Assembly (NCBI GenBank): GCA_022820665.1
Contig: JAJEFB010000012.1
Location: 1 to 64,000 of the forward strand
Origin: Anaerolineae bacterium
GTDB taxonomy: Bacteria > Chloroflexota > Anaerolineae > Aggregatilineales > Phototrophicaceae
DNA: 64,000 bases
Reading direction: 5' to 3'
Positions 17,373-25,536 of this stretch are shown here, piece by piece. A program made the translations under genes and the position numbers. The stretch's first letter is position 1. Each line of letters begins with the position of its first letter. The notes under the pieces were generated by a model. That model worked only from the letters and a program-made list of their open reading frames with translations. It did no database searches and was not told the DNA's origin.

Positions 17373-19211
17373 ATGAAAGTTGCAATTGGTTGTGATAATG
17401 CCGGTTATCCCCTTAAAGAAGTGGTAACTGAACTGCTGAAGAAAGAGTATTCCGACATCGAAAGCACAGATTTTGGCGTACCGAATGCCGATGACCCAGA
17501 ATTTTACCCGGATGTGGCCGAACGGGTGGCGCGTGCTGTGTCCGAAGAAGGCTTTGACCGGGGCATCTTAATATGTGGCACGGGGCTGGGCATGGCAATG
17601 ACGGCCTCCAAAGTCCCTGGCATCCGGGCGGCCACTTGCCATGACACTTACTCCGCCGAGCGTGCTCGCAAGAGCAACAACGCTCAGGTTTTAACGATGG
17701 GCGCACGCGTTATCGGCCCAGAATTAGCCAAAGCCATCATCAAAGTCTGGATGGACTCGGAGTTTGATTCGAGCGGACGCTCCGCTCCCAAAGTCCAGCG
17801 GATGGTCGAGATTGACGCCAAGTACCAAGTACATGCGGCAGCGCGCACCGTCGAAAGAGACATCGCGTTCCCTGACAGTGACAAAAAGAAAGAGATTGAG
17901 AACGAGAGTAGGGCTAACAGAGACACAGGTTTCTTTGCAAATCAGACAAGTCTAAATATGGAAGACTATATCGTTCTCGACTATTGCTTCGAGTCTGTCA
18001 TTGATCCAGAGGAGGCGGCAGCTCATCTATGTCAGGAACAGTCCACAGCGCAATGGAAGCGAGTCGGTGTTGATGAAGATTTGCGTGACCGATTTGGGGC
18101 TAAAGTGATTGATTTGGTGGTCAGTGGCGTTTTGGACCAGCCAAGTTATCCTCTTCCATCAGCTGCGACAGCAAAGACATACCAGTGTCGGGTCACTATC
18201 GCTCACCCGCATGGCAACTTCGGTCCCAAACTCCCCAATATCTTGACGGCGGCCTTGGGTGAAGGGACTTTTTACTCCCCTGGCATTGCCACGATCAAGC
18301 TGATTGATATCAAGTTCCCAGAAAGTTTCTTACGACACTTTGAAGGTCCCAAATTTGGCATTCAAGGTCTGCGCGATATTTTGGAGGTTTATGACCGTCC
18401 GATCTTCTTTGGCGTGGTCAAACCCAACATCGGGCTATCCCCGGACGATTTTGCTGAACTAGCCTATCAGAGTTGGTTAGGCGGCCTGGATATTGCCAAA
18501 GATGACGAGATGTTGAGTGATGTCACATGGTCGCCGTTGCGGGAAAGGGCAGAAAGGGCTGGAATCGCGCGATTAAAAGCTGAAGAAATCACTGGTGAAA
18601 AGAAAATCTATTTGGCAAATATCACAGATGAAGTGGATCAATTGATTAATTTACACGATATTGCTGTTGAACGGGGGGCTAATGCTCTGATGGTTAACGG
18701 CATGACAACAGGATTAAGCGCTATCAGAACGTTAAGAAAGCATACCCAGGCGCCCTTAGTAGCACATTTCGATTTCATTGCGCCTCTTACTCATATATCG
18801 TATTTTGGTGTACACACAAAGGTGATGATTAAGTTGCAGCGATTGGCAGGATTTGATGTCGTCATTTTCCCGGGATTTGGCGCTCGGATGAAGACCCCGG
18901 ATGATGAGGTACTCCAGAGCGTGCAGGAATGTTTGAAGCCCTGGGGACACATCAAGACAGCTCTTCCTGTCCCGGCGGGGAGCCAGTGGGCGGCGTCCAC
19001 AGCCGTATTGTATGAGCGGTTGAAAACTATTGATTTTGGTATTGTCCCTGGACGAGCTGTGTTTGCGCATCCAATGGGGCCAAAAGGGGGCGCGGCCAGT
19101 CTGCGGCAAGGGTGGGAAGCCGTCGCTACTGGACAATCGATTGAAGCTTATGCGCGGAACCATAAAGAATTGCAGCTGGCGATCGATAGCAACACATTGC
19201 CAAAAGGATAG
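17373..19211 (+). CDS. Fusion of RpiB/LacAB-type isomerase and RuBisCO-like protein
   Basis: A 612-residue protein in one uninterrupted frame; the ATG has AGGAG eight bases upstream. Residues 1-155 are an RpiB-type isomerase with catalytic Cys68 in C-G-T-G-L-G, H-D-T-Y-S-A-E-R and N-N-A-Q-V-L-T-M-G-A-R. This wording and the V/I-D-A-K-Y ending resemble the erythrulose-4-phosphate isomerase branch (EryI/DerI). A polar linker (156-195) leads to a full RuBisCO-like protein (196-612). There the first active-site lysine is kept (K350 in K-P-N; the second is Asn), the carbamate and metal site G-G-L-D-x-x-K376-D-D-E is intact, and H465 and H481 are present, while the loop-6 lysine is missing. So CO2 fixation is unlikely and enolisation or decarboxylation of a phosphorylated oxo-sugar acid (OiaX-like) likely. 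No ribosome-binding site precedes Met196. Confidence 0.9.
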   Translation: MKVAIGCDNAGYPLKEVVTELLKKEYSDIESTDFGVPNADDPEFYPDVAERVARAVSEEGFDRGILICGTGLGMAMTASKVPGIRAATCHDTYSAERARKSNNAQVLTMGARVIGPELAKAIIKVWMDSEFDSSGRSAPKVQRMVEIDAKYQVHAAARTVERDIAFPDSDKKKEIENESRANRDTGFFANQTSLNMEDYIVLDYCFESVIDPEEAAAHLCQEQSTAQWKRVGVDEDLRDRFGAKVIDLVVSGVLDQPSYPLPSAATAKTYQCRVTIAHPHGNFGPKLPNILTAALGEGTFYSPGIATIKLIDIKFPESFLRHFEGPKFGIQGLRDILEVYDRPIFFGVVKPNIGLSPDDFAELAYQSWLGGLDIAKDDEMLSDVTWSPLRERAERAGIARLKAEEITGEKKIYLANITDEVDQLINLHDIAVERGANALMVNGMTTGLSAIRTLRKHTQAPLVAHFDFIAPLTHISYFGVHTKVMIKLQRLAGFDVVIFPGFGARMKTPDDEVLQSVQECLKPWGHIKTALPVPAGSQWAASTAVLYERLKTIDFGIVPGRAVFAHPMGPKGGAASLRQGWEAVATGQSIEAYARNHKELQLAIDSNTLPKG

Positions 19212-19247
19212 AAATCTGATGACTAAGGTTTTTTCGGGAAGCCCAAA

Positions 19248-19759
19248 ATGGAGACCCGGCGTGGGCGCGACTCCGCTGAGGCGACAATAACTGACAGTAC
19301 GATTGTTCGGGCTTATTCTTGTGCCGCCGTCCAAAAAAATGTGAAGCAAGCTTTGGGTCGCAGTCGAGGGGGTTTTAGCAGCAAGATCTATATGACAGTA
19401 GATGGTTTGAGCAATCCTCTGCGTTTTCGCTTGAGTCCTGGGCAAGCTCATGACATAACACAATCGGCAAGCTTGTTAGAAGGCTTTGCCTTTGACAGGA
19501 TTACCGCTGATCGGAGCTATGCGGCTCAGCCTTTCGTGGATAGCTTGCTCAAAAGGCGTATGAAAGTGGTAATTCCGCCTCATCAACGCGCCAAAGAACA
19601 GCGGGAATACGATAGACATTGGTATCGCGGGCGCCATTTGGTGGAATGTTTCATCAACAAGATCAAGCATTTCCGTCGTGTCTTTCCCGATGTGAGGAAC
19701 TTGATACATCTTATCTCGGTTTTCTCCACTTTGTCGGCAACCTTATCTGGTTAAGATAG
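19248..19759 (+). pseudogene. Frameshifted, N-truncated IS5-family transposase remnant
   Basis: The frame from 19248 gives the DDE core of an IS5/IS427-type transposase: T-D-S-T-I-V-R-A, G-R-S-R-G-G-F-S-S-K-I, G-Q-A-H-D-I-T, A-D-R-S-Y and H-L-V-E-C-F-I-N-K-I-K. The conserved ending continues only in another frame: from about 19688 it reads R-C-E-E-L-D-T-S-Y-L-G-F-L-H-F and ends W-L-R at a TAG (19757-19759). A one-base frameshift at 19685-19690 therefore broke the gene. The N-terminal third is missing, so the element is dead. It separates the fusion gene from the CehA-type gene and probably removed sequence between them. Confidence 0.85.
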
Positions 19760-19792
19760 AATATCAACAGAACCTAGTATTATGTAAGTTTT

Positions 19793-22342
19793 TTGGATCA
19801 ACCTGTGGAATACGAACCTCTTGTTCTGTCAGCAAAATGCAACGCTGGGATTGAGCTTTACAGTGCAGACAATCTGCAAGCTGATGGGACCTATTTGCAG
19901 CCGTTGTCCGATTTTCCACCCATTGGCGCGCAGACCTTTCACGGACTGCCCTTTCTCATTGGGGATAAGCAGACGACTGGGCTGAAGTGCTTCCTGGGTT
20001 TCGGTAAACACGACAATCTGTTTTCAAAGCCGGTGACAATACAAGTAAAAGACAAAGCGCGCTATGTGATCTTCGCCCATGCCTTGCTGGAAACCGAGCT
20101 TTGGCGCGGCGGTCCACTTGGCGAAGTCATCGCAACTTACGTTTTCCACTTTGTCGACGGGAAACGCATAGTGGCGCCGATCCGAGAACGTTTTGAGATC
20201 GGCAATATCCCGCTGCCGTGGGGGCAGTTTCCTTTTCTCAGCGTTCCCGATCGTAAGGACTATCTCGAGGATCGTTATCAAGGCGCGTGGGATTACGCCG
20301 GATTCCGTCAAACGGAAGTGACCAAAGGCGTTCCACTCGGCTACTATTTATGGGCTTGGCGCAATCCACATCCGGTTCAGGAAATAACAGCGATCGAAAT
20401 CGTACCTGCGGGTCCCAAGTTTGTGCTGGCCGGCATCACCTTGGGGCATCTTGACGAGAATCCGCTGGTGCGCAGTACGCGTGTGCCGGTCAAGATCACG
20501 GTGAAGGACGACGGCATAGCCGACCTGCCTTTCGCCATTGATGTAGAGGTCGATCGCGGTTTTTCCACCTATGCTTATCCACTCCCTCGGACGCCATTGG
20601 ATCAGATTGCTCCCGATATGAAAGGCTATGGCGCGCCCGTCAATGAAAGCAATAGCCCAGCCTACACACAGATTGCCGCCATTCCTTCGGCAACGATCAC
20701 TGTGAGACACGGCGATGAAGTCCTTGGTCAAGCACGGTGGGCGGACTTGGAAGAGACGCGCGCGGTCGAGACAGAATCGCTCAGATTGGAGGTCATCGAT
20801 AACGGCAAGAACTGGGTTCAAGTGACTATTGTCGATGCGGACTCGGGAGAGACGATTCCTTGCCGCGTCGCCTTTCACTCCCCCGAAGGTGTTCCTTATG
20901 CGCCACACGGTCATCATGCGCCGGTATACTCCAACCAGCCAACGTGGAATGTGGATGTCGGCGGCGATGTGACGCTCGGGCAGATCGCGTATGCTTATAT
21001 CGACGGGGCTTGTCAGGGTTGGTTGCCGCGGGGGCGTGTTCTCGTCGATGTGGCGCGAGGTTATGAATATGAACCGCTAAGGACGTGGGTGGATATCGAA
21101 CCGGGACAGCAAGAGTTGAAGCTGGAACTCAAGCGCTGGATTGACATGAAGGCACAAGGCTTTTTCAGTGGCGACACCCATGTGCATTTCTTATCAGCTC
21201 AAGGGTCACTCACTGAAGCGCAGGCGGAAGATTTGAATGTTGTCAACCTGCTGCAAAGCCAGTGGGGACATCTATTCACCAATACGGAAGAGTTCACCGG
21301 CAGGCCGTATCTATCCCAAGACAAAGACACCATAGTCTACGTATCGCAAGAGAATCGACAGCATATTCTGGGACATCTGAGTTTGCTGGGTTTGAAGACC
21401 CCGGTAATGCCTTGGGCTACGGGTGGACCAGGCGAAGCGGAGCTTGGCGGCGGGTTAGATATCACCATGAGTCACTGGGCAGATGCCGCCCACGAGCAAG
21501 GCGCTACCGTCATTTTGCCTCACTTGCCGACGCCAAATGCCGAGTCGGCTGCGCTGGTCGCGACTGGGCGCGCGGACGCAGTGGAAATGCTGGATTTCCT
21601 GAGTTTTGAGCACCTCGAGTATTATCGCTATCTGAATGGCGGATATCGATTGCCGCTGGTGGGCGGCACGGACAAGATGTCTAATGAAACGCCAGTAGGC
21701 TTGTACCGAACCTACGTCCAGCTCTCAGAAGATGAAGAATTTACCTATGACGCTTGGTGCCAAGCGCTGAAACGGGGGCGAACCTTTCTAAGCGGTGGCG
21801 CGCTGCTATCGTTCACAGTCGAGGGACAACCTGTCGGCAGTGAGATCAAGGCGCCTGGCGGCGGAACGGTCGAGATCGAGGCGATCGCGCGTTCCGTCTT
21901 CCCGATTCACAGTCTGCAGATTATAGGGGCGGGCAATATTGTCGCTGAGACGGCTGATGAGAAAGGATCCCGCGAATTGCGGCTCCACACCCAGCTAAAG
22001 ATAGAGCGAGACATCTGGCTGGCGGCTCGTTGCGCTGGGCCCGGATATACAGCGCGCCCACATTACGACCATCGCAAACGGGGCATCATGGCGCATACTT
22101 CACCGATTTATGTCACCTGTCAAGATCAATATGCCGTCTTCGACAACGCTTCCGCCCAATACATGCTCACACTCATAGAGGGCGGATTGTCTTACATCAA
22201 GCAACGGAGCCCACAACATCGGGCGGAGCAGACCACCTATCACCACGGTCTATCCGATCATATTGCATATCTTGAAGCGCCATTTCACGAGGCGGCTGAA
22301 GCGCTCCATCGTCGCATGCATCAATTTAGGATTCCGCATTAG
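19793..22342 (+). CDS. CehA/McbA-family metallohydrolase (PHP-type)
   Basis: An 849-residue protein. The N-terminal half is beta-rich and the C-terminal half carries a PHP-type metal site: G-F-F-S-G-D-T-H-V-H (His462 and His464), a later I-L-P-H-L-P-T-P and G-G-T-D-K. CehA and McbA, which give the family its name, hydrolyse the carbamate ester carbaryl; natural substrates of most members are unknown. No signal peptide is seen. The first available start is a TTG at 19793 with no clear ribosome-binding site, only about 30 bases beyond the dead IS5 transposase, so the 5' end may have been lost to the insertion. The Nif3-like gene follows after nine bases. Confidence 0.8.
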   Translation: MDQPVEYEPLVLSAKCNAGIELYSADNLQADGTYLQPLSDFPPIGAQTFHGLPFLIGDKQTTGLKCFLGFGKHDNLFSKPVTIQVKDKARYVIFAHALLETELWRGGPLGEVIATYVFHFVDGKRIVAPIRERFEIGNIPLPWGQFPFLSVPDRKDYLEDRYQGAWDYAGFRQTEVTKGVPLGYYLWAWRNPHPVQEITAIEIVPAGPKFVLAGITLGHLDENPLVRSTRVPVKITVKDDGIADLPFAIDVEVDRGFSTYAYPLPRTPLDQIAPDMKGYGAPVNESNSPAYTQIAAIPSATITVRHGDEVLGQARWADLEETRAVETESLRLEVIDNGKNWVQVTIVDADSGETIPCRVAFHSPEGVPYAPHGHHAPVYSNQPTWNVDVGGDVTLGQIAYAYIDGACQGWLPRGRVLVDVARGYEYEPLRTWVDIEPGQQELKLELKRWIDMKAQGFFSGDTHVHFLSAQGSLTEAQAEDLNVVNLLQSQWGHLFTNTEEFTGRPYLSQDKDTIVYVSQENRQHILGHLSLLGLKTPVMPWATGGPGEAELGGGLDITMSHWADAAHEQGATVILPHLPTPNAESAALVATGRADAVEMLDFLSFEHLEYYRYLNGGYRLPLVGGTDKMSNETPVGLYRTYVQLSEDEEFTYDAWCQALKRGRTFLSGGALLSFTVEGQPVGSEIKAPGGGTVEIEAIARSVFPIHSLQIIGAGNIVAETADEKGSRELRLHTQLKIERDIWLAARCAGPGYTARPHYDHRKRGIMAHTSPIYVTCQDQYAVFDNASAQYMLTLIEGGLSYIKQRSPQHRAEQTTYHHGLSDHIAYLEAPFHEAAEALHRRMHQFRIPH

Positions 22343-22351
22343 GTTGAACTC

Positions 22352-23149
22352 ATGATAGCGCAGGATGTTCAAGATTATTTGCAGTCGCTGGCCGGTCAGT
22401 GGCAGTATCCCTCCGACACTGTGGACACCTTCAAAGCGGGGGATCCACAAGCCGTGGTGCGCGGTATCGCTGTCGGCTGGATGAGCTACACCTGGGCGTT
22501 GCAGCGCGCTCTGAGCCTGGGCTGCAATGTCTTCATCACACACGAACCCACCTATTACAGCCACCGGGATAATAATGAAGATATCTTGCGCTTGGCATCA
22601 GTGAGAGCGAAAAAGCGCTTTATAGAGGAGAACGGCTTAGTCATTATTCGCTGCCATGACCTTTGGGACCAAATGACGGACATCGGCATTCCGGACTCAT
22701 GGGGTCATCTATTGGCATTAGGAAAGGCAATTGATGGCGATACTTACATCCGCGTTTATGAAACAGGTGGTCGAAGAGCGGGCGATCTGGCAAGACATGT
22801 CGCTGCCCGCACAGCCGCCTACGGGCAGCCTGGCGTACAGCTGATCGGCTCGCAAGAAAAAATCATTCAACGAGCCAGTATTGGGACCGGCGCGATAACA
22901 CCTTACCTGGAATGTGTTGAGCGCTTCGCGATTGATCTGGCGATTTGCACAGACGATGGCATGGATTACTGGCGCGACGGCGGTTTCGCCATTGATATGG
23001 ATATCCCCATCATTGTGGTCAATCACATGGTAAGCGAGGAGTTCGGCATACAGCGCTTGTCGGAACAGTTGCGCCGGCGATTCCCGGCAGTTCCCATCCA
23101 CCACATCAGACAGCGCTGCATGTATCGCTTGTTCGGCGACTCAAAGTGA
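22352..23149 (+). CDS. Nif3-like dinuclear metal centre protein
   Basis: A 265-residue protein of the Nif3/NGG1p-interacting-factor family, recognised by V-F-I-T-H-E-P-T-Y-Y-S-H near residue 70 (metal-binding histidine) and V-V-N-H-M-V-S-E-E near the C-terminus (second site). Homologues form hexameric rings with two metals per subunit and are often annotated GTP cyclohydrolase I type 2, but their reaction is unsettled. AGG eight bases before the ATG supports the start. It sits between a CehA-type hydrolase and a sugar importer and is probably co-transcribed with the former, suggesting a hydrolase role in that pathway. Confidence 0.8.
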   Translation: MIAQDVQDYLQSLAGQWQYPSDTVDTFKAGDPQAVVRGIAVGWMSYTWALQRALSLGCNVFITHEPTYYSHRDNNEDILRLASVRAKKRFIEENGLVIIRCHDLWDQMTDIGIPDSWGHLLALGKAIDGDTYIRVYETGGRRAGDLARHVAARTAAYGQPGVQLIGSQEKIIQRASIGTGAITPYLECVERFAIDLAICTDDGMDYWRDGGFAIDMDIPIIVVNHMVSEEFGIQRLSEQLRRRFPAVPIHHIRQRCMYRLFGDSK

Positions 23150-23159
23150 AGGAGGTGCT

Positions 23160-23174
23160 ATGAACAAAGCCTAA
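23160..23174 (+). other. Four-codon mini-ORF with a perfect ribosome-binding site
   Basis: GGAGG at 23151-23155 precedes an ATG by the ideal distance, but the frame reads only M-N-K-A before TAA. It may be a leader peptide, a coupling site for the binding-protein gene at 23219, or the stub of a lost start. Nothing distinguishes these. Confidence 0.3.
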
Positions 23175-23218
23175 ACGCCTTTTGAAAAGCGACTTAGACA
23201 TTTAAGGAGAATCCATAA

Positions 23219-24496
23219 ATGAATACCAATCGTAAGTTTAAGTTCGTCCTACTGGGGCTGCTGGCGCTGTTGCTGTCGGTAGCGCCGCTCGGCGCCCAGG
23301 ATGACATCACTTTGACCTTCTGGTTCGAGGGAGATGCGCCCGCAACCGTTGAGCTGTTTCAGCAAGTTGCCGATGAATTCGCGGCGGAGCGCCCGGGGGT
23401 CACCGTAGAAATCACGTCTTATGGCTTTGACGACTTTTTGCGCGTCATGCCCTTGGCGCTCGACGGAGGCGAAGGGCCCGATGTCGCCTACGTGCCTTGG
23501 GGCTTGCAAGCGCTTGGTCGCTACGCGCTGGGGGGCCATGCGGTCGAACTGACGGAATTGGCAGAGGAGAATGGCTGGCTGGATCGCTATGAGATGAGCG
23601 ATATCCGCCTTACCAACGGTTTGACGCCCGACCAGATCTACGGGATACCCTTTGAAAACGTCACGATCGGTGTCTTCTACAATAAGGAGATCTTCGCCGA
23701 ATTCGGGCTGGAATTGCCGGAATCGCTGGAAGGGTTCGAGGCGATCATGCAGGCGATTCTAGACGCGGGCATCACGCCGGTCTCGGTGGGCGCGCGCGAT
23801 TCTTGGCCCCTTGCCCATGTCTGGCTGCAGCTCGTCCATACCGCCATGCCCATTGAAGTCATCACTGGCATTGAAGAAAACGATCCCGCATATCGCCTCG
23901 ATACACCCGAATTCCTGGCGGCCACCGAAAAGACCCTAGCGTGGGCACAGGCTGGTTATCTCGATCCCAACATGCTTTCGACCGGCTTCGTGGACGCCAA
24001 CAACCTCTTCATCAATGGGGATGTCGCGATGAACATCGGTGGCACCTGGGTCATGAATGACTTCGCTGACTTGCCTGAATTTGAAGTGGGTTTCTTCCCC
24101 ACACCGCAGCTCAATCCTGAACTGCCATGGCATGCCGGGGGCAAGAACCCATACAACAATCTGATGATCAATTCGGCGACCGAGCACATAGATCTGGCGG
24201 TTGCATTCGTCGATTATATGCTCGGCGAAGAAGCGCAGACAGCCTTCTGGGATGCTGGGCATATCACCGCCTATCAGTTTGATGAGATGCCACCACCGTC
24301 TACGCCATTGCTGGCCGATGTGGCGGCTGCCAACAGTTATACCGGTTTCGGTTACAACATCGGCGTAACCTGCAGCGCGCTTAACCTGGCGACTTGGCGG
24401 ACATTGCAGGAACTTGTCGGCGGCGATATTACGCCAGACGAACTGATTGTTACCAACCAGCAAGTCTACGAAGCAGACTGCTTGTCGAGCGAATAG
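23219..24496 (+). CDS. Sugar ABC transporter substrate-binding protein (family 1)
   Basis: A secreted 425-residue binding protein. The signal peptide ends near residue 26 (P-L-G-A|Q-D-D), with no lipobox. The mature sequence starts I-T-L-T-F-W-F-E-G-D, followed by F-A-A-E-R-P-G-V-T-V-E-I and Y-N-K-E-I-F-A-E-F-G-L, all typical of CUT1 oligosaccharide-binding proteins. AAGGAG lies about nine bases before the ATG. The two permeases follow, separated by a strong hairpin at 24511-24540. The substrate is presumably the compound handled by the flanking CehA-type hydrolase and amidohydrolase; sequence does not name it. Confidence 0.9.
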   Translation: MNTNRKFKFVLLGLLALLLSVAPLGAQDDITLTFWFEGDAPATVELFQQVADEFAAERPGVTVEITSYGFDDFLRVMPLALDGGEGPDVAYVPWGLQALGRYALGGHAVELTELAEENGWLDRYEMSDIRLTNGLTPDQIYGIPFENVTIGVFYNKEIFAEFGLELPESLEGFEAIMQAILDAGITPVSVGARDSWPLAHVWLQLVHTAMPIEVITGIEENDPAYRLDTPEFLAATEKTLAWAQAGYLDPNMLSTGFVDANNLFINGDVAMNIGGTWVMNDFADLPEFEVGFFPTPQLNPELPWHAGGKNPYNNLMINSATEHIDLAVAFVDYMLGEEAQTAFWDAGHITAYQFDEMPPPSTPLLADVAAANSYTGFGYNIGVTCSALNLATWRTLQELVGGDITPDELIVTNQQVYEADCLSSE

Positions 24497-24510
24497 CCAC
24501 GTCGCAAGCT

Positions 24511-24540
24511 CTGGGCGGATCTCGTGTGAGGTCCGCCCAG
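24511..24540 (+). promoter_or_regulatory. Intercistronic hairpin after the binding-protein gene
   Basis: CTGGGCGGA (24511-24519) pairs perfectly with TCCGCCCAG (24532-24540), and CTC/GAG inside can extend the stem. No T run follows, so it is more likely an mRNA-stabilising or partially attenuating stem than a full terminator. It lies between the abundant binding protein and the permease genes. Confidence 0.65.
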
Positions 24541-24581
24541 CTTCACGCTCGTTCGCGATGTCTAGCTGATGCGGCGGTACT

Positions 24582-25514
24582 GTGTCCGCACGAAGTCATT
24601 TCAGCAAACGCGCTTTGCTCACACCAGTGACGATCTTGCGCTGGCAAAACGACGTTTCGCCCGTCTTTTTCATCGTCCCCGCCTTGATCGTTTACACGGG
24701 GTTTTTCATCTATCCCTTGGTCAAGCTGCTTGAGTTGAGCCTTTACAAATGGGACGGCATCCTTGCGCGCAAGTTCATCGGCTTGCGGCATTACGAGAAA
24801 CTCTTGGGCGACGAGCGGTTCTGGGAAGCGCTTTCGCACAATTTCTACTGGATGATCGCGGCAATCATCGTGCCGGTTCTTTTTGGCTTGCTGCTAGCGA
24901 TCCTGCTCTCCCGCAGCTCGATGTACGGCAGCATCATCTTCCGCACAATCTTCTTCATGCCGCAGGTCTTTTCCTCGGTCACCGTCGCTCTGATCTGGCA
25001 ATGGATTTACAATCCCTCGTATGGCGCTATCAACGTCTTCCTCACTTCGATCGGGCTTGAGCAACTGACGCAAGGCTGGCTGGGCGATAGCGCCCTGGTA
25101 CTGCCCTCGCTCTTCATTGCCTGGAGCTGGGTACACTATGGTTTCACGATGATCATCTTCATCGCCGCCATCGACGCGGTTGACGAGGTATTCTTTGACG
25201 CGGCAAAGGTGGACGGCGCCAACTTATGGCAGCAGTTTCGTCATATTCTCTTACCCTCAATACGTGGCGCGTTGACCACCATCATCCTTGTGACTGCCAT
25301 CAGCTCTTTTCAGATCTTCGATCTGGTCTACGTGCTGACCCGTGGCGGGCCAGGCGACGCGTCCATGGTTGTACCAGTGTACATGCTGGAAAGCGCGTTC
25401 ACCCTGCGAAGGGTAGGTTACGGCGCTACAGTCGCTATCGCGATGGGCTTGGTCATCGTCGGCTTTTCAGTGCTTTTTCTTGCGCTGCGTGGTATTTACA
25501 GAGATTCGGATTAG
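24582..25514 (+). CDS. Carbohydrate ABC transporter permease (MalF type)
   Basis: A 310-residue inner-membrane permease with six predicted helices; the first includes F-F-I-V-P-A-L-I-V-Y. The EAA coupling loop reads D-A-A-K-V-D-G-A-N-L-W-Q-Q-F-R-H-I-L-L-P-S. The start is a GTG with only a weak GGCGG upstream, so a start a few codons further in is possible. It follows the binding protein by a hairpin-containing gap and pairs with the permease at 25537. There is no ATPase gene in this cluster. Confidence 0.88.
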   Translation: MSARSHFSKRALLTPVTILRWQNDVSPVFFIVPALIVYTGFFIYPLVKLLELSLYKWDGILARKFIGLRHYEKLLGDERFWEALSHNFYWMIAAIIVPVLFGLLLAILLSRSSMYGSIIFRTIFFMPQVFSSVTVALIWQWIYNPSYGAINVFLTSIGLEQLTQGWLGDSALVLPSLFIAWSWVHYGFTMIIFIAAIDAVDEVFFDAAKVDGANLWQQFRHILLPSIRGALTTIILVTAISSFQIFDLVYVLTRGGPGDASMVVPVYMLESAFTLRRVGYGATVAIAMGLVIVGFSVLFLALRGIYRDSD

Positions 25515-25536
25515 GAGCTTACAGACCTCAGCAATT

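Noticed and set aside
17373..19211. The RuBisCO-like half as a true CO2-fixing RuBisCO.
   Set aside because: The second active-site lysine is Asn in K-P-N, the loop-6 lysine is missing, and no phosphoribulokinase or small subunit is present.
19219..19290. A short frame M-T-K-V-F-S-G-S-P-K-W-R-P-G-V-G after the fusion gene looks a little like the start of RidA-type proteins (S-G-S-P-W-E-P).
   Set aside because: Only about 16 residues, with imperfect match, before transposase sequence begins. It could be a gene stub cut by the IS5 element, but the evidence is too thin to annotate.
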